A stretch of DNA of 64,000 bases. Origin: Xanthomonas arboricola. GTDB lineage: Bacteria; Pseudomonadota; Gammaproteobacteria; Xanthomonadales; Xanthomonadaceae. The DNA lies in NCBI RefSeq assembly GCF_002940665.1, contig NZ_MIGY01000001.1, positions 1,054,001 to 1,118,000 of the forward strand, written 5' to 3'. Every line of letters begins with the position of its first letter. The first letter of the stretch is position 1. Below are positions 48,119 through 58,638 of the stretch, piece by piece. The position numbers and the translations under genes were made by a program. The notes beneath the pieces were generated by a model. The model saw nothing but the letters and a program-made list of their open reading frames with translations. It ran no database searches and was not told the DNA's origin.

Positions 48119-48529
48119 TCAACGCGCCGGCTTCAGCGCCCACGCGCCTTCGCCGAGCAGCGCTTGCACGATCAGCAACACCGCCCACAGCGCCGGGTAT
48201 TCCCAGCCGCCGCCCGGATTGGAGAAACCGAAGCCGTTGCCGCCGTGCACGCTGACGATGGTGCCCAGCAGCAGCGGCACGCCCAGCAACCCGATCCAGC
48301 GCGCATAGATGCCCAGCAGCAGGGACAGGCCCAGGCCCAGTTCCAGCGCGATGGTGAGGTAGGCCAGCGCGCCCGGCAGGCCCAGCGAGTGGAAATAGGC
48401 CACGGTGCCGGCCGGGGTGAACACCAGCAACTTGGTCAGGCCATGGGCCAGAAACAGCGCGCCCAGGCTGATGCGCAACAAGCCGGCGCCATAGGCAGCG
48501 GTACGCGGGGAAGCAAGCGAGGTGGACAT
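48119..48529 (-). CDS. DoxX family membrane protein
   Basis: This 136-residue inner-membrane protein has four helices in the DoxX pattern: GLLRISLGALFLAHGLTKLL, LPGALAYLTIALELGLGLSL, YARWIGLLGVPLLLGTIVSV and WAVLLIVQALLG. DoxX proteins are linked to quinone or thiol redox systems. It is the first gene of doxX-ygiD, facing the LysR gene; the pair suggests a response to aromatic or quinone stress. Confidence 0.88.
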   Translation of the reverse strand: MSTSLASPRTAAYGAGLLRISLGALFLAHGLTKLLVFTPAGTVAYFHSLGLPGALAYLTIALELGLGLSLLLGIYARWIGLLGVPLLLGTIVSVHGGNGFGFSNPGGGWEYPALWAVLLIVQALLGEGAWALKPAR

Positions 48530-48634
48530 TGGGCGGACTCCAGTGAGGACCTGCACAGCCTATTGCTTACAGATTTCTGATAAATAGTTTTAGTTCGGAT
48601 AATTTATTGCGATCGAAGCAACAATCGGACATCC
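48530..48634. promoter_or_regulatory. Divergent promoter with AT-rich dyad, probable LysR operator
   Basis: This 105-base region is much richer in A and T than its surroundings. An ATAAAT / ATTTAT inverted repeat (48580-48585 and 48602-48607) with a 16-base centre fits the spacing of LysR-type binding sites. It could bind the regulator encoded at 48635 to control doxX-ygiD and itself. Confidence 0.5.
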
Positions 48635-49528
48635 ATGGATACCCTCGATGCGATGCGCGTGTTCGCAGCAGTGGCCGAACGCAGCGGCTTCAGTGCGGCC
48701 GCCGATGCGCTGGACCGCTCCACCGCCAGCGTGACCCGGCAGGTCGCCGCGCTCGAGCAACGGCTGGGCACCCGCCTGCTCAACCGCACCACCCGGCGGG
48801 TCAGCCTGACCAGCGCCGGCACCGCGTATTACCAGCGCTGCCTGCAACTGCTGGCCGACCTGGACGATCTGGAGGCCACGGTCGGCGCGCAGGCGCTGGA
48901 GCCGGCCGGGGTACTGCGCGTCAATGCGCCGGTGAGCTATGGCATCGAGCGCCTGGCCGCGCTGCTGCCGGGCTTTTGCGCGCGCTACCCGCAGGTGGAA
49001 CTGGACCTGTCGCTGTCGGACCGGCTGGTGGACATGGTCGAAGAAGGCTTCGATGTCGCCATCCGCATCACCCGGCAGCCGGCGCCGACGTTGATCGCCC
49101 GGCGCCTGGGCACGGTCCGCCTGGTGCCCTGCGCGGCGCCGGCCTACCTGGCCCGTGCCGGCACCCCGATGCACCCGTCCGACCTGGCCGGCCACGACTG
49201 CCTGCTGTACCACTACTCGCCCAACGGCGACGAAGTGCGCTTCCATGGGCCCGATGGCGATAGCGATGTGCGCATCCACGGCAGCCTGCGCGCCAACAAC
49301 GGGCATGTGTTGAGCGCGGCGGCGGTGGCCGGCCTGGGCATCGCGATGCAGCCGGACTTCCTGGCCGACGAACATCTGGCCGCTGGCCGGCTGGTACGCA
49401 TCCTTCCGCAGTACGCACTGGGGGAGATCGGCATCTTTGCCGTCTATACCAGCCGCAGCCACCTGGCCCCGAAGGTGCGCAGCTTCATCGACTACCTGGT
49501 CGACAGCCTGGGCGATGCCGGGCGCTGA
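48635..49528 (+). CDS. LysR family transcriptional regulator
   Basis: This 297-residue regulator has the N-terminal winged helix (MDTLDAMRVFAAVAERSGFS, helix-turn-helix ADALDRSTASVTRQVAALEQ, LLNRTTRRVSLTSAGTAYY) and the periplasmic-binding-type effector domain (about 90-290). It lies divergent from doxX-ygiD and, in the same direction, ahead of the WrbA-like and aldo/keto reductase genes. The effector is likely a quinone or aromatic compound, by analogy with LysR genes at such loci. The ATG at 48635 is the natural start. Confidence 0.93.
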   Translation: MDTLDAMRVFAAVAERSGFSAAADALDRSTASVTRQVAALEQRLGTRLLNRTTRRVSLTSAGTAYYQRCLQLLADLDDLEATVGAQALEPAGVLRVNAPVSYGIERLAALLPGFCARYPQVELDLSLSDRLVDMVEEGFDVAIRITRQPAPTLIARRLGTVRLVPCAAPAYLARAGTPMHPSDLAGHDCLLYHYSPNGDEVRFHGPDGDSDVRIHGSLRANNGHVLSAAAVAGLGIAMQPDFLADEHLAAGRLVRILPQYALGEIGIFAVYTSRSHLAPKVRSFIDYLVDSLGDAGR

Positions 49529-49621
49529 TGAGCCCGGCAACAGTACGTCCCGTCGATGGTCATTAACCTGACGCCGCATGTGTGGTCACAATCAAGATCC
49601 CCTCGAGCCACAGGATTGCGC

Positions 49622-50191
49622 ATGAGCAAGATCGCCATCATCTATTTCAGCGGCTACGGCCACACCGTCAAACTGGCCGAAGCCGTGCACGCCGGCGCCG
49701 CCAGTGTCGGCGAGGCCACGCTGTACCGCATCGATCAGGACGGCAACCTGCCCGACGACGCCTGGGAGGCAATCGCCGCCGCCGACGCCATCATCTACGG
49801 CAGCCCCACTTACATGGGCGGGCCGGCGTGGCAGTTCAAGAAGTTTGCCGACGCCAGCTCCAAGCCATGGTTTGCGCAGGCCTGGAAGGACAAGATCGCA
49901 GCCGGCTTCACCAACTCGGCCTCGGTGAACGGCGACAAGTACGCCACCATCCAGTATTTCTGGACGCTGTCGCAGCAGCACGGCCAGGTCTGGGTGGGTA
50001 CCGGCCTGCTGCCGTCCAACACCAAGGCGCACGGTCCGCAGGACATCAACTGGACCGCCGGCTCGGCAGGCGCGCTGGCGATCTCGCCTTCCGATGCCTC
50101 GCCGGAAGAAGCACCACGCAGCGGCGACCTGGAGACCGCCAAGCTGCTCGGCAAGCGCGTGGCCGAATTCGCCGGCAAGCTCAAGGGCTAA
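49622..50191 (+). CDS. Flavodoxin-like NAD(P)H:quinone oxidoreductase (WrbA family)
   Basis: This 189-residue FMN protein has the flavodoxin fold: MSKIAIIYFSGYGHTVKLAE at the FMN phosphate loop, IIYGSPTYMGGPAWQFKKFA at the isoalloxazine loop, and AAGFTNSASVNGDKYATIQY. These blocks are typical of WrbA-type enzymes, which reduce quinones by two electrons and avoid radicals. It follows the LysR gene by 93 bases and may be under its control. The start at 49622 begins the first beta-strand. Confidence 0.9.
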   Translation: MSKIAIIYFSGYGHTVKLAEAVHAGAASVGEATLYRIDQDGNLPDDAWEAIAAADAIIYGSPTYMGGPAWQFKKFADASSKPWFAQAWKDKIAAGFTNSASVNGDKYATIQYFWTLSQQHGQVWVGTGLLPSNTKAHGPQDINWTAGSAGALAISPSDASPEEAPRSGDLETAKLLGKRVAEFAGKLKG

Positions 50192-50491
50192 GCCGCATGT
50201 AGCGGCGCCCGCGTAACAGCACCCGTGCATGGCGGTGGGCCTAGGTCTGCTGGCATGCGCGGACTTTTGCGTGGAGTCGCAGCGCGCGTTCGGGTTTGCG
50301 CGCTGTAACGCCGGATGCACGATACCGCAGCGATCCGGCATTGGGCGCAGTCGTCAGCCCCACCCCGTCGCCACGCGCCGCAACCGCGGCATGCAAGCCC
50401 CCCACAGCGCGTCATCGTACGGGCCACATCGTGCTCACGCGCGCCGCCGCATCCTTCCCCTGCCTTCTTTGACGCACGGAGTTTCCTCACC
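50192..50491. other. Gap before the aldo/keto reductase gene
   Basis: These 300 bases show no gene or repeat family member. A CGGAG about 14 bases before the ATG at 50492 is the ribosome-binding site. I see no clear promoter. Confidence 0.4.
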
Positions 50492-51487
<996 letters not shown>

Positions 51488-51603
51488 GCGCGCCGCGTGG
51501 GAGCACATGCAGTCGCGGCCGTCTGACTGTGTGCGCTCACGCCATCGCACCGGTGTGGCTCGCACACTTGCCAGCACCGCCATCCGAGTGACACGCCCTG
51601 CCC

Positions 51604-52299
51604 ATGCTGTCTTTCGTGATCCCCGCCCATGACGAGGCCGCGCTGATCGGCCAGACGCTGCACTGCCTGCACGCCTGTGCGCAGGCCATGCAGCTGGACT
51701 ACGAGGTCATCGTGGTGGCCGATGCCTGCGAAGACGACACCGCCGCCATTGCATGCGCGGCCGGTGCGCGGGTGCTGGACGTGCAATTGCGTCATATCGC
51801 CGCCACCCGCAATGCCGGCGCGCAGCAGGCGCAAGGCGACCGCCTGCTGTTTCTGGACGCCGATACGCTGATCGACCCGCAGGTGGTCGGCGCGGCGCTG
51901 GCGGCGCTGGATGCCGGCGCGGTCGGCGGTGGCGCACAGGTGCATCTGCAAGGCAGGCGCGCGTGGTTCGAGCGCATGGCGCAGGCGACGTTCGGCTGGC
52001 TGTTCCGTCTCGGCGGCATTGCCCCGGGCTGCTTCCTGTTCTGCACGCGCGCCGCATTCGTCAGCGCCGGTGGTTTCGATACGCGTTACTACGCCGGCGA
52101 AGATGTGGCATTGAGCCGCGCGCTGGCACGCTGCGGGCGGTTCGTGATCCTGCGCCAGACCGTGCATACCTCCGACCGCAAGCTGCGCAGCTTTTCCAAG
52201 CGCGAACACCTGAGCCTGCTGCTGCGCTTTCTGTGGCGTGGGCGAAGCATGCTGCAGACCCGCGATGCACTGGGCTTCTGGTACCAGCGCCGGCGCTGA
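51604..52299 (+). CDS. Glycosyltransferase family 2
   Basis: This 231-residue GT-A fold transferase begins MLSFVIPAHDEAALIGQTLH and has VVADACEDDTAAIA (nucleotide-sugar binding), the metal motif LLFLDADTLID, and GGFDTRYYAGEDVALSRALA, where the ED(V) acts as catalytic base region. No membrane helix is present. Sugar and acceptor are unknown, and no other glycan gene is near. The start at 51604 gives the first beta-strand directly. Confidence 0.9.
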   Translation: MLSFVIPAHDEAALIGQTLHCLHACAQAMQLDYEVIVVADACEDDTAAIACAAGARVLDVQLRHIAATRNAGAQQAQGDRLLFLDADTLIDPQVVGAALAALDAGAVGGGAQVHLQGRRAWFERMAQATFGWLFRLGGIAPGCFLFCTRAAFVSAGGFDTRYYAGEDVALSRALARCGRFVILRQTVHTSDRKLRSFSKREHLSLLLRFLWRGRSMLQTRDALGFWYQRRR

Positions 52300-52415
52300 A
52301 CCGCGCGTGTCCGCAGGGCTGCTGCACCGGGTGCGCGCTGCCATCGCGCCGGGACGTGGCGTCGGCGGCAATTTACACTGGCAAGTCTGTTTTTCGTTTT
52401 CCGAGTTGCGCTCGC

Positions 52416-54515
52416 ATGGCTCTTTTGCACCGTCCTGTCCTGATCGCTGCGCTGTCGGCTGCCCTGCTGAGCACCGCCGCGTGCCACCGCGATGACACCT
52501 CACCGGCGACGCACGCCAAGCCCACGCCCACCACGCCGAAGCTGGGCGATTTCGGTTTCGATGCGGCAGGCATGGACCGCAGCGTGTCGGCAGGCGACGA
52601 CTTCTTCAGCTACGCCAGCGGCAACTGGGTCAAAACCACCCAGATCCCGGACGACCGCTCCAGCTTCAACAGCTTTGTCAGCATCGCGATCGCGACCGAG
52701 CAACATAGCCGCGACATCATCGAAGGCGCCGCCGCCAACGACCGTGTCACCGGGGAAGACAAGCAGATTGGCGATTACTTCGCGGCCTACATGGACGAAG
52801 CCGGGATCGAGGCCAAGGGCGCAGGCCCGGTGCAACCGGAACTGGACGCGATTGCGCGGCTAGATGACAAACAGGCGCTGGCGCGCACCCTGGGCGGGCA
52901 GCTGCGCGCCGATGTGGACCTGCTCAACTCCACCAATTTCCATACCGACCGGCTGTTCGGCCTGTGGATCTCGCAGGATCTGCATCACCCGGAGCGCTAT
53001 GCGCCGTATCTGGTGCAAGGCGGTCTGGGCATGCCGGACCGCAGCTTCTATCTGGACGAGGGACGCATGACGCAGATGCGCGACGCCTACCGCGCGCACA
53101 TCGTCAAGCTGCTGGACCTGGCCGACATCGATGACGCGGCGGCCAGGGCCGAGCGCATCCTGGCCCTGGAAACCGCGATGGCGCGCGTGCACGCCACCGC
53201 CGAACAGACCAACAACGTGCAGGCCGGCGCCAACGCCTGGAAACAGGCCGATTTTGCGCGTAACGCACCTGGCCTGGAATGGGCGCCGTTCTTCGACGCG
53301 GCCGGCCTGAAGGCGCAGCAGGACTTCATCGTCTGGCAGCCCGGGGCGGTGACCGGGTTGTCGGCGCTGGTGCGTTCCGAATCGCTGCAGACCTGGAAGG
53401 ATTACTTGAGCTTTCGCGCCCTGGACCGCGCCTCGCCGTATCTGTCCAAGGCCTTCGCCGATGAGCGGTTTGCGTTCTACGGCACCACGCTGGAAGGCAC
53501 GCCGCAACAACGGCAGCGCTGGAAGCGAGGCATCGATGCCACCAACGCGGCCTTGGGCGAAGCGGTGGGCGAGCGCTATGTGCAGAAGTACGTCAGCGCC
53601 CAGACCAAGACGCGTGCCGAGGAGATGGTCAAGAACATCGTCACTGCCTTCGGCAAACGCATCGACGCGCTGGAGTGGATGAGTCCGCAAACCAAACAGC
53701 ATGCCAAGGCCAAGATTTCCGGGCTGACGGTGGCGGTGGGGTATCCGGACACCTGGCGCGACTACAGCGGGCTGGAGGTGCGCCGCGACGATGCGCTGGG
53801 CAATGTGCAGCGTGCCGAACTGTTCGAGTACCGGCGCAATCTGGCCAAGCTGGGCAAGGCCGTGGATCACCGCGAGTGGTACATGCTGCCACAGGAGGTC
53901 AACGCGCTGAACGTGCCGTTGGAAAACCGCCTGTTGTTTCCGGCAGCGATCCTGCAGCCGCCGTTCTTCGACCCGGCGGCCGACGATGCGGTGAACTACG
54001 GCGCCATCGGCGCGGTGATCGGCCACGAGATCAGCCACAGCTTCGACAACATGGGCGCGCAATTCGACGAACATGGCGAGCTGCACAACTGGTGGACGCC
54101 GCAGGATCTGAAAAAATTCGAGGCCGCCGGCAATGCGCTCGCCGCGCAGTTCAGTGCGTACAAGCCGTTCGACGACCTGAGCGTCAACGGCAAGCTGACG
54201 CTGGGCGAGAACATCGCCGACGTGGCCGGCCTGGCGACTGCCTACGATGCCTATCAGCTATCGTTGCAGGGCAAGCAACCGCAGACCATCGACGGTTTCA
54301 GCCCGGATCAACGCTTCTTCCTGGGCTTTGCGCAGGCCTGGCGCGGCAAGTATCGCGACGCGGCGCTACGCAATGCCGTACTCACCGACGTGCACGCACC
54401 CGGACGCTTCCGTGCACAGACCGTGCGCAATCTCGATGCCTGGTATCCGGCGTTCGATGTGCAGCAGGGCGAGCAGTTGTACCTGCCGCCCGAGCAGCGG
54501 GTGCGGATCTGGTAG
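52416..54515 (+). CDS. M13 family zinc metallopeptidase (lipoprotein)
   Basis: This 699-residue neprilysin-like oligopeptidase has a lipobox (LLSTAAC, Cys near residue 23), placing it on the outer or inner membrane facing the periplasm. The N-terminal domain (50-400) has GDDFFSYASGNWV. The catalytic domain shows the zinc motif HEISH (537-541), the third ligand in GENIADVAGLATAY, NWWTPQDLKKFE, and the C-terminal DVHAPGRFRAQTVRNLDAWY that holds the substrate Arg. It cleaves short peptides. Start at 52416 gives the signal; the long frame upstream belongs to another gene. Confidence 0.94.
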   Translation: MALLHRPVLIAALSAALLSTAACHRDDTSPATHAKPTPTTPKLGDFGFDAAGMDRSVSAGDDFFSYASGNWVKTTQIPDDRSSFNSFVSIAIATEQHSRDIIEGAAANDRVTGEDKQIGDYFAAYMDEAGIEAKGAGPVQPELDAIARLDDKQALARTLGGQLRADVDLLNSTNFHTDRLFGLWISQDLHHPERYAPYLVQGGLGMPDRSFYLDEGRMTQMRDAYRAHIVKLLDLADIDDAAARAERILALETAMARVHATAEQTNNVQAGANAWKQADFARNAPGLEWAPFFDAAGLKAQQDFIVWQPGAVTGLSALVRSESLQTWKDYLSFRALDRASPYLSKAFADERFAFYGTTLEGTPQQRQRWKRGIDATNAALGEAVGERYVQKYVSAQTKTRAEEMVKNIVTAFGKRIDALEWMSPQTKQHAKAKISGLTVAVGYPDTWRDYSGLEVRRDDALGNVQRAELFEYRRNLAKLGKAVDHREWYMLPQEVNALNVPLENRLLFPAAILQPPFFDPAADDAVNYGAIGAVIGHEISHSFDNMGAQFDEHGELHNWWTPQDLKKFEAAGNALAAQFSAYKPFDDLSVNGKLTLGENIADVAGLATAYDAYQLSLQGKQPQTIDGFSPDQRFFLGFAQAWRGKYRDAALRNAVLTDVHAPGRFRAQTVRNLDAWYPAFDVQQGEQLYLPPEQRVRIW

Positions 54516-54565
54516 CCAGCCCCCGCGTCACACCACCGCCCTGCACACCAGGCAAGTACCCGCAC

Positions 54566-55492
54566 TCACCGCTCCCCGGGCCACTCCAGCAGCATGGTCT
54601 GCGGTAGCTGCATGCGACGGCACGCGCGTGCGGACAGCCCGTCGCGTAGCGCGGTGCGGAACAGTGGCGACAGACTGCGCAGCAGCCGCGCCGACGCATG
54701 TGCCTGTGCGCGCTGCGTGGTGGTGCGGCCGAGCATGTCGCTGGCCCAACCCGGCAACAAAGCGGTGCCGGCACCGAGGAACACGCCGCGCGACAGACCG
54801 GCCGCCGGCACCGGCAGCTGGATGCTAGTGAGGATGTCGAGCACTTCGCGCGAGCGCGTATCCATGCGCAACTGCCCGCGCACGGTGGCGAAATACGCAT
54901 CGACCTGCGCCTCGCTGGCGGGCACATCGGTGGCGCCCAGCGCTTCGGCGACGCGGCGCGCTTCGTCGTAGTAACGATCGGCGATGCGCGCCGGCACATC
55001 ACGGCAGTAACGTCGGCAGCCCTGCAGAAAACCGTAGGCTTCGGTGACGTGCACCCAGGTCAGCAACTGCGGATCGTTGGCGTCGTAAGGCACGCCGTCG
55101 GCGGTGTGGCCGTGGATATGCGAATGGATGCTGCGCACGCGGGCGATCAATTGCTCGGCTTCGGCGCGCGGGGCGTAGGTGGTGCCGGCGACGAAATTGG
55201 TGGTGCGCCGCAGCCGCCCGATCAAATCGGCGCGGAAGTTGGAATGGTCGTAGACCCCGGCCAGCGCGCGCGGATGCAGCAGTTGCAGCATCAATGCGCA
55301 CAGTCCGCCGGACAACATGCCGGGGAATTCGGAATGCACGCGCCAGGTGACACTGTCGGGCCCGAAGATGCCGGTATCTCCGAGGGGCTGGTCGTAGTCG
55401 ATAGTGCTCTGACCACGCGGAAATGCGCCCAGCACCCAGCGCTGGATCTGCCTGGCGGCGGGGGCAGTGAGGGTACGCAGGACGGCTGACAT
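54566..55492 (-). CDS. DUF2236/MpaB-type oxygenase family protein
   Basis: This 308-residue protein matches DUF2236 (MpaB catalytic domain type): VTWRVHSEFPGMLSGGLCAL, LMLQLLHPRALAGVYDHSNF, HSHIHGHTADGVPYDANDPQ, LLTWVHVTEAYGFLQGCRRY. The His residues of HxHxxG and the WVHV block bind heme in characterised relatives. Reactions in the family include rubber and mycophenolate chain cleavage; the substrate here is unknown. The start at 55492 precedes the domain by about 30 residues. Confidence 0.85.
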   Translation of the reverse strand: MSAVLRTLTAPAARQIQRWVLGAFPRGQSTIDYDQPLGDTGIFGPDSVTWRVHSEFPGMLSGGLCALMLQLLHPRALAGVYDHSNFRADLIGRLRRTTNFVAGTTYAPRAEAEQLIARVRSIHSHIHGHTADGVPYDANDPQLLTWVHVTEAYGFLQGCRRYCRDVPARIADRYYDEARRVAEALGATDVPASEAQVDAYFATVRGQLRMDTRSREVLDILTSIQLPVPAAGLSRGVFLGAGTALLPGWASDMLGRTTTQRAQAHASARLLRSLSPLFRTALRDGLSARACRRMQLPQTMLLEWPGER

Positions 55493-56021
55493 GCACACAA
55501 GGATACGTAGGCGGCTGCAAGACCGCGTCGTGGCGCTGAGGGGCTGGGATTTGGGATTTGGGATTGGTGAAAGGCGGCGCCGTGTGCGCTGTTCGTATCC
55601 ATGCGCGCCGACCGTCTCGACGGGGGCTTGCCCGCCTGTCGCGGGATTTTGCGCGGCATGCATGCTTGCGCGGCGCTCACGCGATCTGTACGCCGGACTG
55701 GGTCGCACCGGTCGCAACCGCCACGGATGCAATCACGCAGGCGCGGGTGTGCAGTGCAGCAAGAATGGCGGCGCATCGCAGCTGCAGCCGCCCGGCAAAT
55801 GCTGCAAAGCGCCTGAATACCGCGATCTGTGCGCCGGTGCGCAGCATTGGGCCGCCGTCGGCTCGCAGCAGGCATTGCCAAGCACAGCGAAAGTGCTAGA
55901 ACTAGGGCCGTCCGCGCACCGGCCTGCATCACTGCCAGCCGTCTGCCCGGTCGCTCCAGGGCACCGGCGCGTTGCCGGGTGCAGCAAGTCGTTCGTACCA
56001 GCCATCCGTCAGGAGCTTGTC
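55493..56021. promoter_or_regulatory. Divergent gap with a promoter candidate for the gene at 56022
   Basis: Besides the G-run repeat at 55541, this 529-base region has TTGCCA (55875-55880) and TAGAAC (55897-55902) with a 16-base spacer, a fair sigma-70 promoter for the plus-strand gene at 56022. Open frames across the region have shadow-like composition. The gene at 56022 has AGGAG eight bases upstream. Confidence 0.4.
55541..55568 (+). repeat. G-run repeat upstream of the MpaB-like gene
   Basis: Contains GGGCTGGGATTTGGGATTTG and GGGATTGG. It lies in the 529-base gap after the minus-strand start at 55492, with no plus-strand stop codon near; it is one of two family members not beside a stop. 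Confidence 0.7.
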
Positions 56022-56651
56022 ATGATCGTTTTGTTCCAGGGTTTGGGCCTGCTATTGCAGGACAACGCACTCCATCGGCTCTCCTTCGACGAGCAGGTCG
56101 CGCACTGGCGCGAAAAGAGCGACGAACAGCTCGACCAGGAGCTCAATCTGCTCAAGGTGGCCAAGAAACAGTGGGTGATCGCCTCGATCATCGGCTGGCA
56201 GGCGATCTCGCTGGTACTGCTGGGCGTGATCACCCACCAGCTCTGGCAGAACGACTACCACCTCACCTTCAGCCGCGTGGTGATCATCTTTACCTCGTGG
56301 GCCTCGATCCTGTTCGTCATGTGGTACATCGCCGATCTGTTCGATCACAGCGCCGGTTTCGAACGCTGGCTGCGCGCCTTCAACAGCCGCGCGCGGGTCA
56401 CCCCGGATGCCGACTCGGTCGAATGCGTGGCCGATGCGCTGGACATGACGCGCCGCTACCCGGAAGTGCTGCGCTACAAGCAGGAGGTGACCTCTAGGCG
56501 CGAGCTACGCCACGAGGACATCGTCAACATGCGCGAGATGGGGCGGCTGCGCCGCTACACCGAACTGTTGCGCGATCTGGACCGCTTCGATGGTGCGCCG
56601 CGCCTGGTGACCAATTCCACTACCCATAGCGCGGCAGGGACGCTGGCGTAG
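56022..56651 (+). CDS. Hypothetical membrane protein with two helices
   Basis: I do not recognise this 209-residue protein. The N-terminal 50 residues are helical and charged (LSFDEQVAHWREKSDEQLDQ), followed by a helical hairpin in the membrane (WVIASIIGWQAISLVLLGVI and VVIIFTSWASILFVMWYIAD), and a cytoplasmic C-terminal half rich in Arg and Glu (RRYPEVLRYKQEVTSRREL). AGGAG precedes the ATG at 56022. No family is apparent. It stands alone between divergent and convergent neighbours. Confidence 0.75.
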   Translation: MIVLFQGLGLLLQDNALHRLSFDEQVAHWREKSDEQLDQELNLLKVAKKQWVIASIIGWQAISLVLLGVITHQLWQNDYHLTFSRVVIIFTSWASILFVMWYIADLFDHSAGFERWLRAFNSRARVTPDADSVECVADALDMTRRYPEVLRYKQEVTSRRELRHEDIVNMREMGRLRRYTELLRDLDRFDGAPRLVTNSTTHSAAGTLA

Positions 56652-56800
56652 CGGTTGCGCGATGGACGCAGGTTGCCGGGAGACGCCGACAACCCCGCGT
56701 GTCTGGTGGAACGTGCTGATTGATCCGCCCGCGACACCGGGTGCGCTGCCGGGCAGCGCCAATTGCCGCACCCGATGGCGTGTGCGGCGGCCAACAAGAA

Positions 56801-56827
56801 AACGGCCGGTGCAGTGCACCGGCCGTT
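56801..56827 (-). terminator. Rho-independent terminator of the APC permease gene
   Basis: A perfect 12-bp stem AACGGCCGGTGC / GCACCGGCCGTT with a three-base loop, followed on the minus strand by TTCTTGTT, 65 bases after the permease stop. It may also stop transcripts of the converging gene. Confidence 0.85.
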
Positions 56828-56892
56828 CCTGTTTGCGGCGCCCGAAGACTGGCGCCTGCTCGATCCGTCGTCAGCAATCAGCGATCAGACGC

Positions 56893-58488
56893 TTACGCCC
56901 GCGCGACGGCCTTCTCCACCGACGGCGTACGCCAACCGCTGCGCACACCCCAGATGTAGAACACCGCGCCGACTGCAGCCACTACCGCAAGATCGGTGCC
57001 GTAGCTGAGGTAGCCGTGCCCGCCGAAGTCGCTGCTGCCGGCCCAGGACAGCAGCGCGATCGTCGGCAGGTAGCAGATCATCCAGGCCGCGCCCTTGAGG
57101 TTGCGCCCAAGATCCGGCCAGCCCTGCTTGGCCTGGTAGTAGCAGTACACCGGCAGCGCCACGACCATCAGCAGGATGATCTCGCCGGTCAGCGGCCAGC
57201 GTGCCCAGTACAGCAGTTCGGTCGCCATCACGAAGGCCACGCCGGCCAGCACCGGCAGCGCGGCGATGCGCAGCGGGCGATGCAGTTCCGGGGCATGACG
57301 GCGCAGCGCCATCGCGCTGATCGGGCCGGTGAGGTAGGAAATGATGGTCGCCACCGAGATCACCGCCGCCAGCGTGCCCCAGCCGCGGAAGAAGAACAGG
57401 AACACGAACGACACCGCCAGGTTGAAGAACATCGCCATGCGCGGCACGCCCCAGACCGGGTGCAGCTTGCCCAGCACCGACGGCATGGTGCCGTTCTTTT
57501 CCATGCCGTAGACCATGCGCGCGGTGGTGGCGGTATAGGTGATGCCGGTGCCGCTGGGGCTGACGAACGCATCGATGTACAGCAGCATGGCCAGCCAGTG
57601 CAGGTTGACGATGATGGCCAGCTCGGCGAACGGCGAGCGGAAATCGATGCCGTGCCAGCCAGCCTTGGCCAGCAGGTCCGGCGGCACCGCGCCGATGTAG
57701 GCTACCTGCAGGATCACGTAGACCACCGTGGCCAGCGCGATCGAGCCGAGCACCGCGAACGGAATGCTGCGGCCCGGGTTGCGTGCTTCACCGGCCAGGT
57801 TCACCGGGCTCTGGAAGCCGTTGAAGCTGAAGACGATGCCGGCGGTAGCCACCGCGGTGAGCACCGCGGCCAGGTCGATCACGTGCGCGTCGCCGTGGAT
57901 GCCGACGCTGAAGTTTTCGCTGTGGAAGCCGCTGGCGATCAAGGCCACGCCGGTCGCCGCCGGCACCACCAGCTTGAACACGGTGATCAGCGTATTAGAG
58001 CGCGCGAACAGCTTGACGCTCCAGAAATTGAGGAAGAAATACACCAGCACCAGCACCGCCGAGATCAGCAGGCCGGGCACCGACAACTCCCCCGCCCCGC
58101 CGGGTGCCTGCACATACAGGCCCTGCGCCCAGGCCCATGGCCAGGAGGCCATGTACTGCACCGAGGCCTCGGCCTCGACCGGGATCACCGACACGATCGC
58201 GATCCAGTTGGCCCAGCCGGCGATGAAGCCCACCAGCGAGCCGTGCGAGTAATGGCTGTAGCGCACCATGCCGCCGGACTCGGGGAACATCGCGCCCAGT
58301 TCCGCGTAGGACAGCGCGATGGTGGTGATGATCGCTGCACCCAGGATCCAGGCCCAGATCGCACCGGGGCCGGCCAGGCCGGCAGCGCGCCAGGCACCGA
58401 ACAGCCAGCCGGAACCGATGATCGAGCCCAGGCCGGTGAGCATGAGGGCGAAGGGGCCAACGTCGCGGCGTAGCGATTGTTCGGACAT
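56893..58488 (-). CDS. APC family amino acid permease
   Basis: This 531-residue inner-membrane transporter has 12-14 helices and the APC start GPFALMLTGLGSIIGSGWLF, where the unwound first helix binds the amino group. Other blocks are ALSYAELGAMFPESGGMVRY, GIVFSFNGFQSPVNLAGEAR (helix 6) and TATTARMVYGMEKNGTMPSV. It resembles aspartate/proton symporters of this superfamily, but the substrate is inferred only from overall similarity. The gene is single, with its own terminator. Start at 58488 matches the family N-terminus. Confidence 0.92.
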   Translation of the reverse strand: MSEQSLRRDVGPFALMLTGLGSIIGSGWLFGAWRAAGLAGPGAIWAWILGAAIITTIALSYAELGAMFPESGGMVRYSHYSHGSLVGFIAGWANWIAIVSVIPVEAEASVQYMASWPWAWAQGLYVQAPGGAGELSVPGLLISAVLVLVYFFLNFWSVKLFARSNTLITVFKLVVPAATGVALIASGFHSENFSVGIHGDAHVIDLAAVLTAVATAGIVFSFNGFQSPVNLAGEARNPGRSIPFAVLGSIALATVVYVILQVAYIGAVPPDLLAKAGWHGIDFRSPFAELAIIVNLHWLAMLLYIDAFVSPSGTGITYTATTARMVYGMEKNGTMPSVLGKLHPVWGVPRMAMFFNLAVSFVFLFFFRGWGTLAAVISVATIISYLTGPISAMALRRHAPELHRPLRIAALPVLAGVAFVMATELLYWARWPLTGEIILLMVVALPVYCYYQAKQGWPDLGRNLKGAAWMICYLPTIALLSWAGSSDFGGHGYLSYGTDLAVVAAVGAVFYIWGVRSGWRTPSVEKAVARA

Positions 58489-58638
58489 GAGAAGCCTGGC
58501 AGTGAGGACGCCGTGAACCGGCAACAAGCCGGCAATGATCGCAGAAGCGGCCGCTGATCGTCAGTGCGTATTCAGGCTTGCATGCGGCTGCATCCGTGCC
58601 TTACCACACGGACGGAAGTGTTTTAGCAGGCCGCTCGC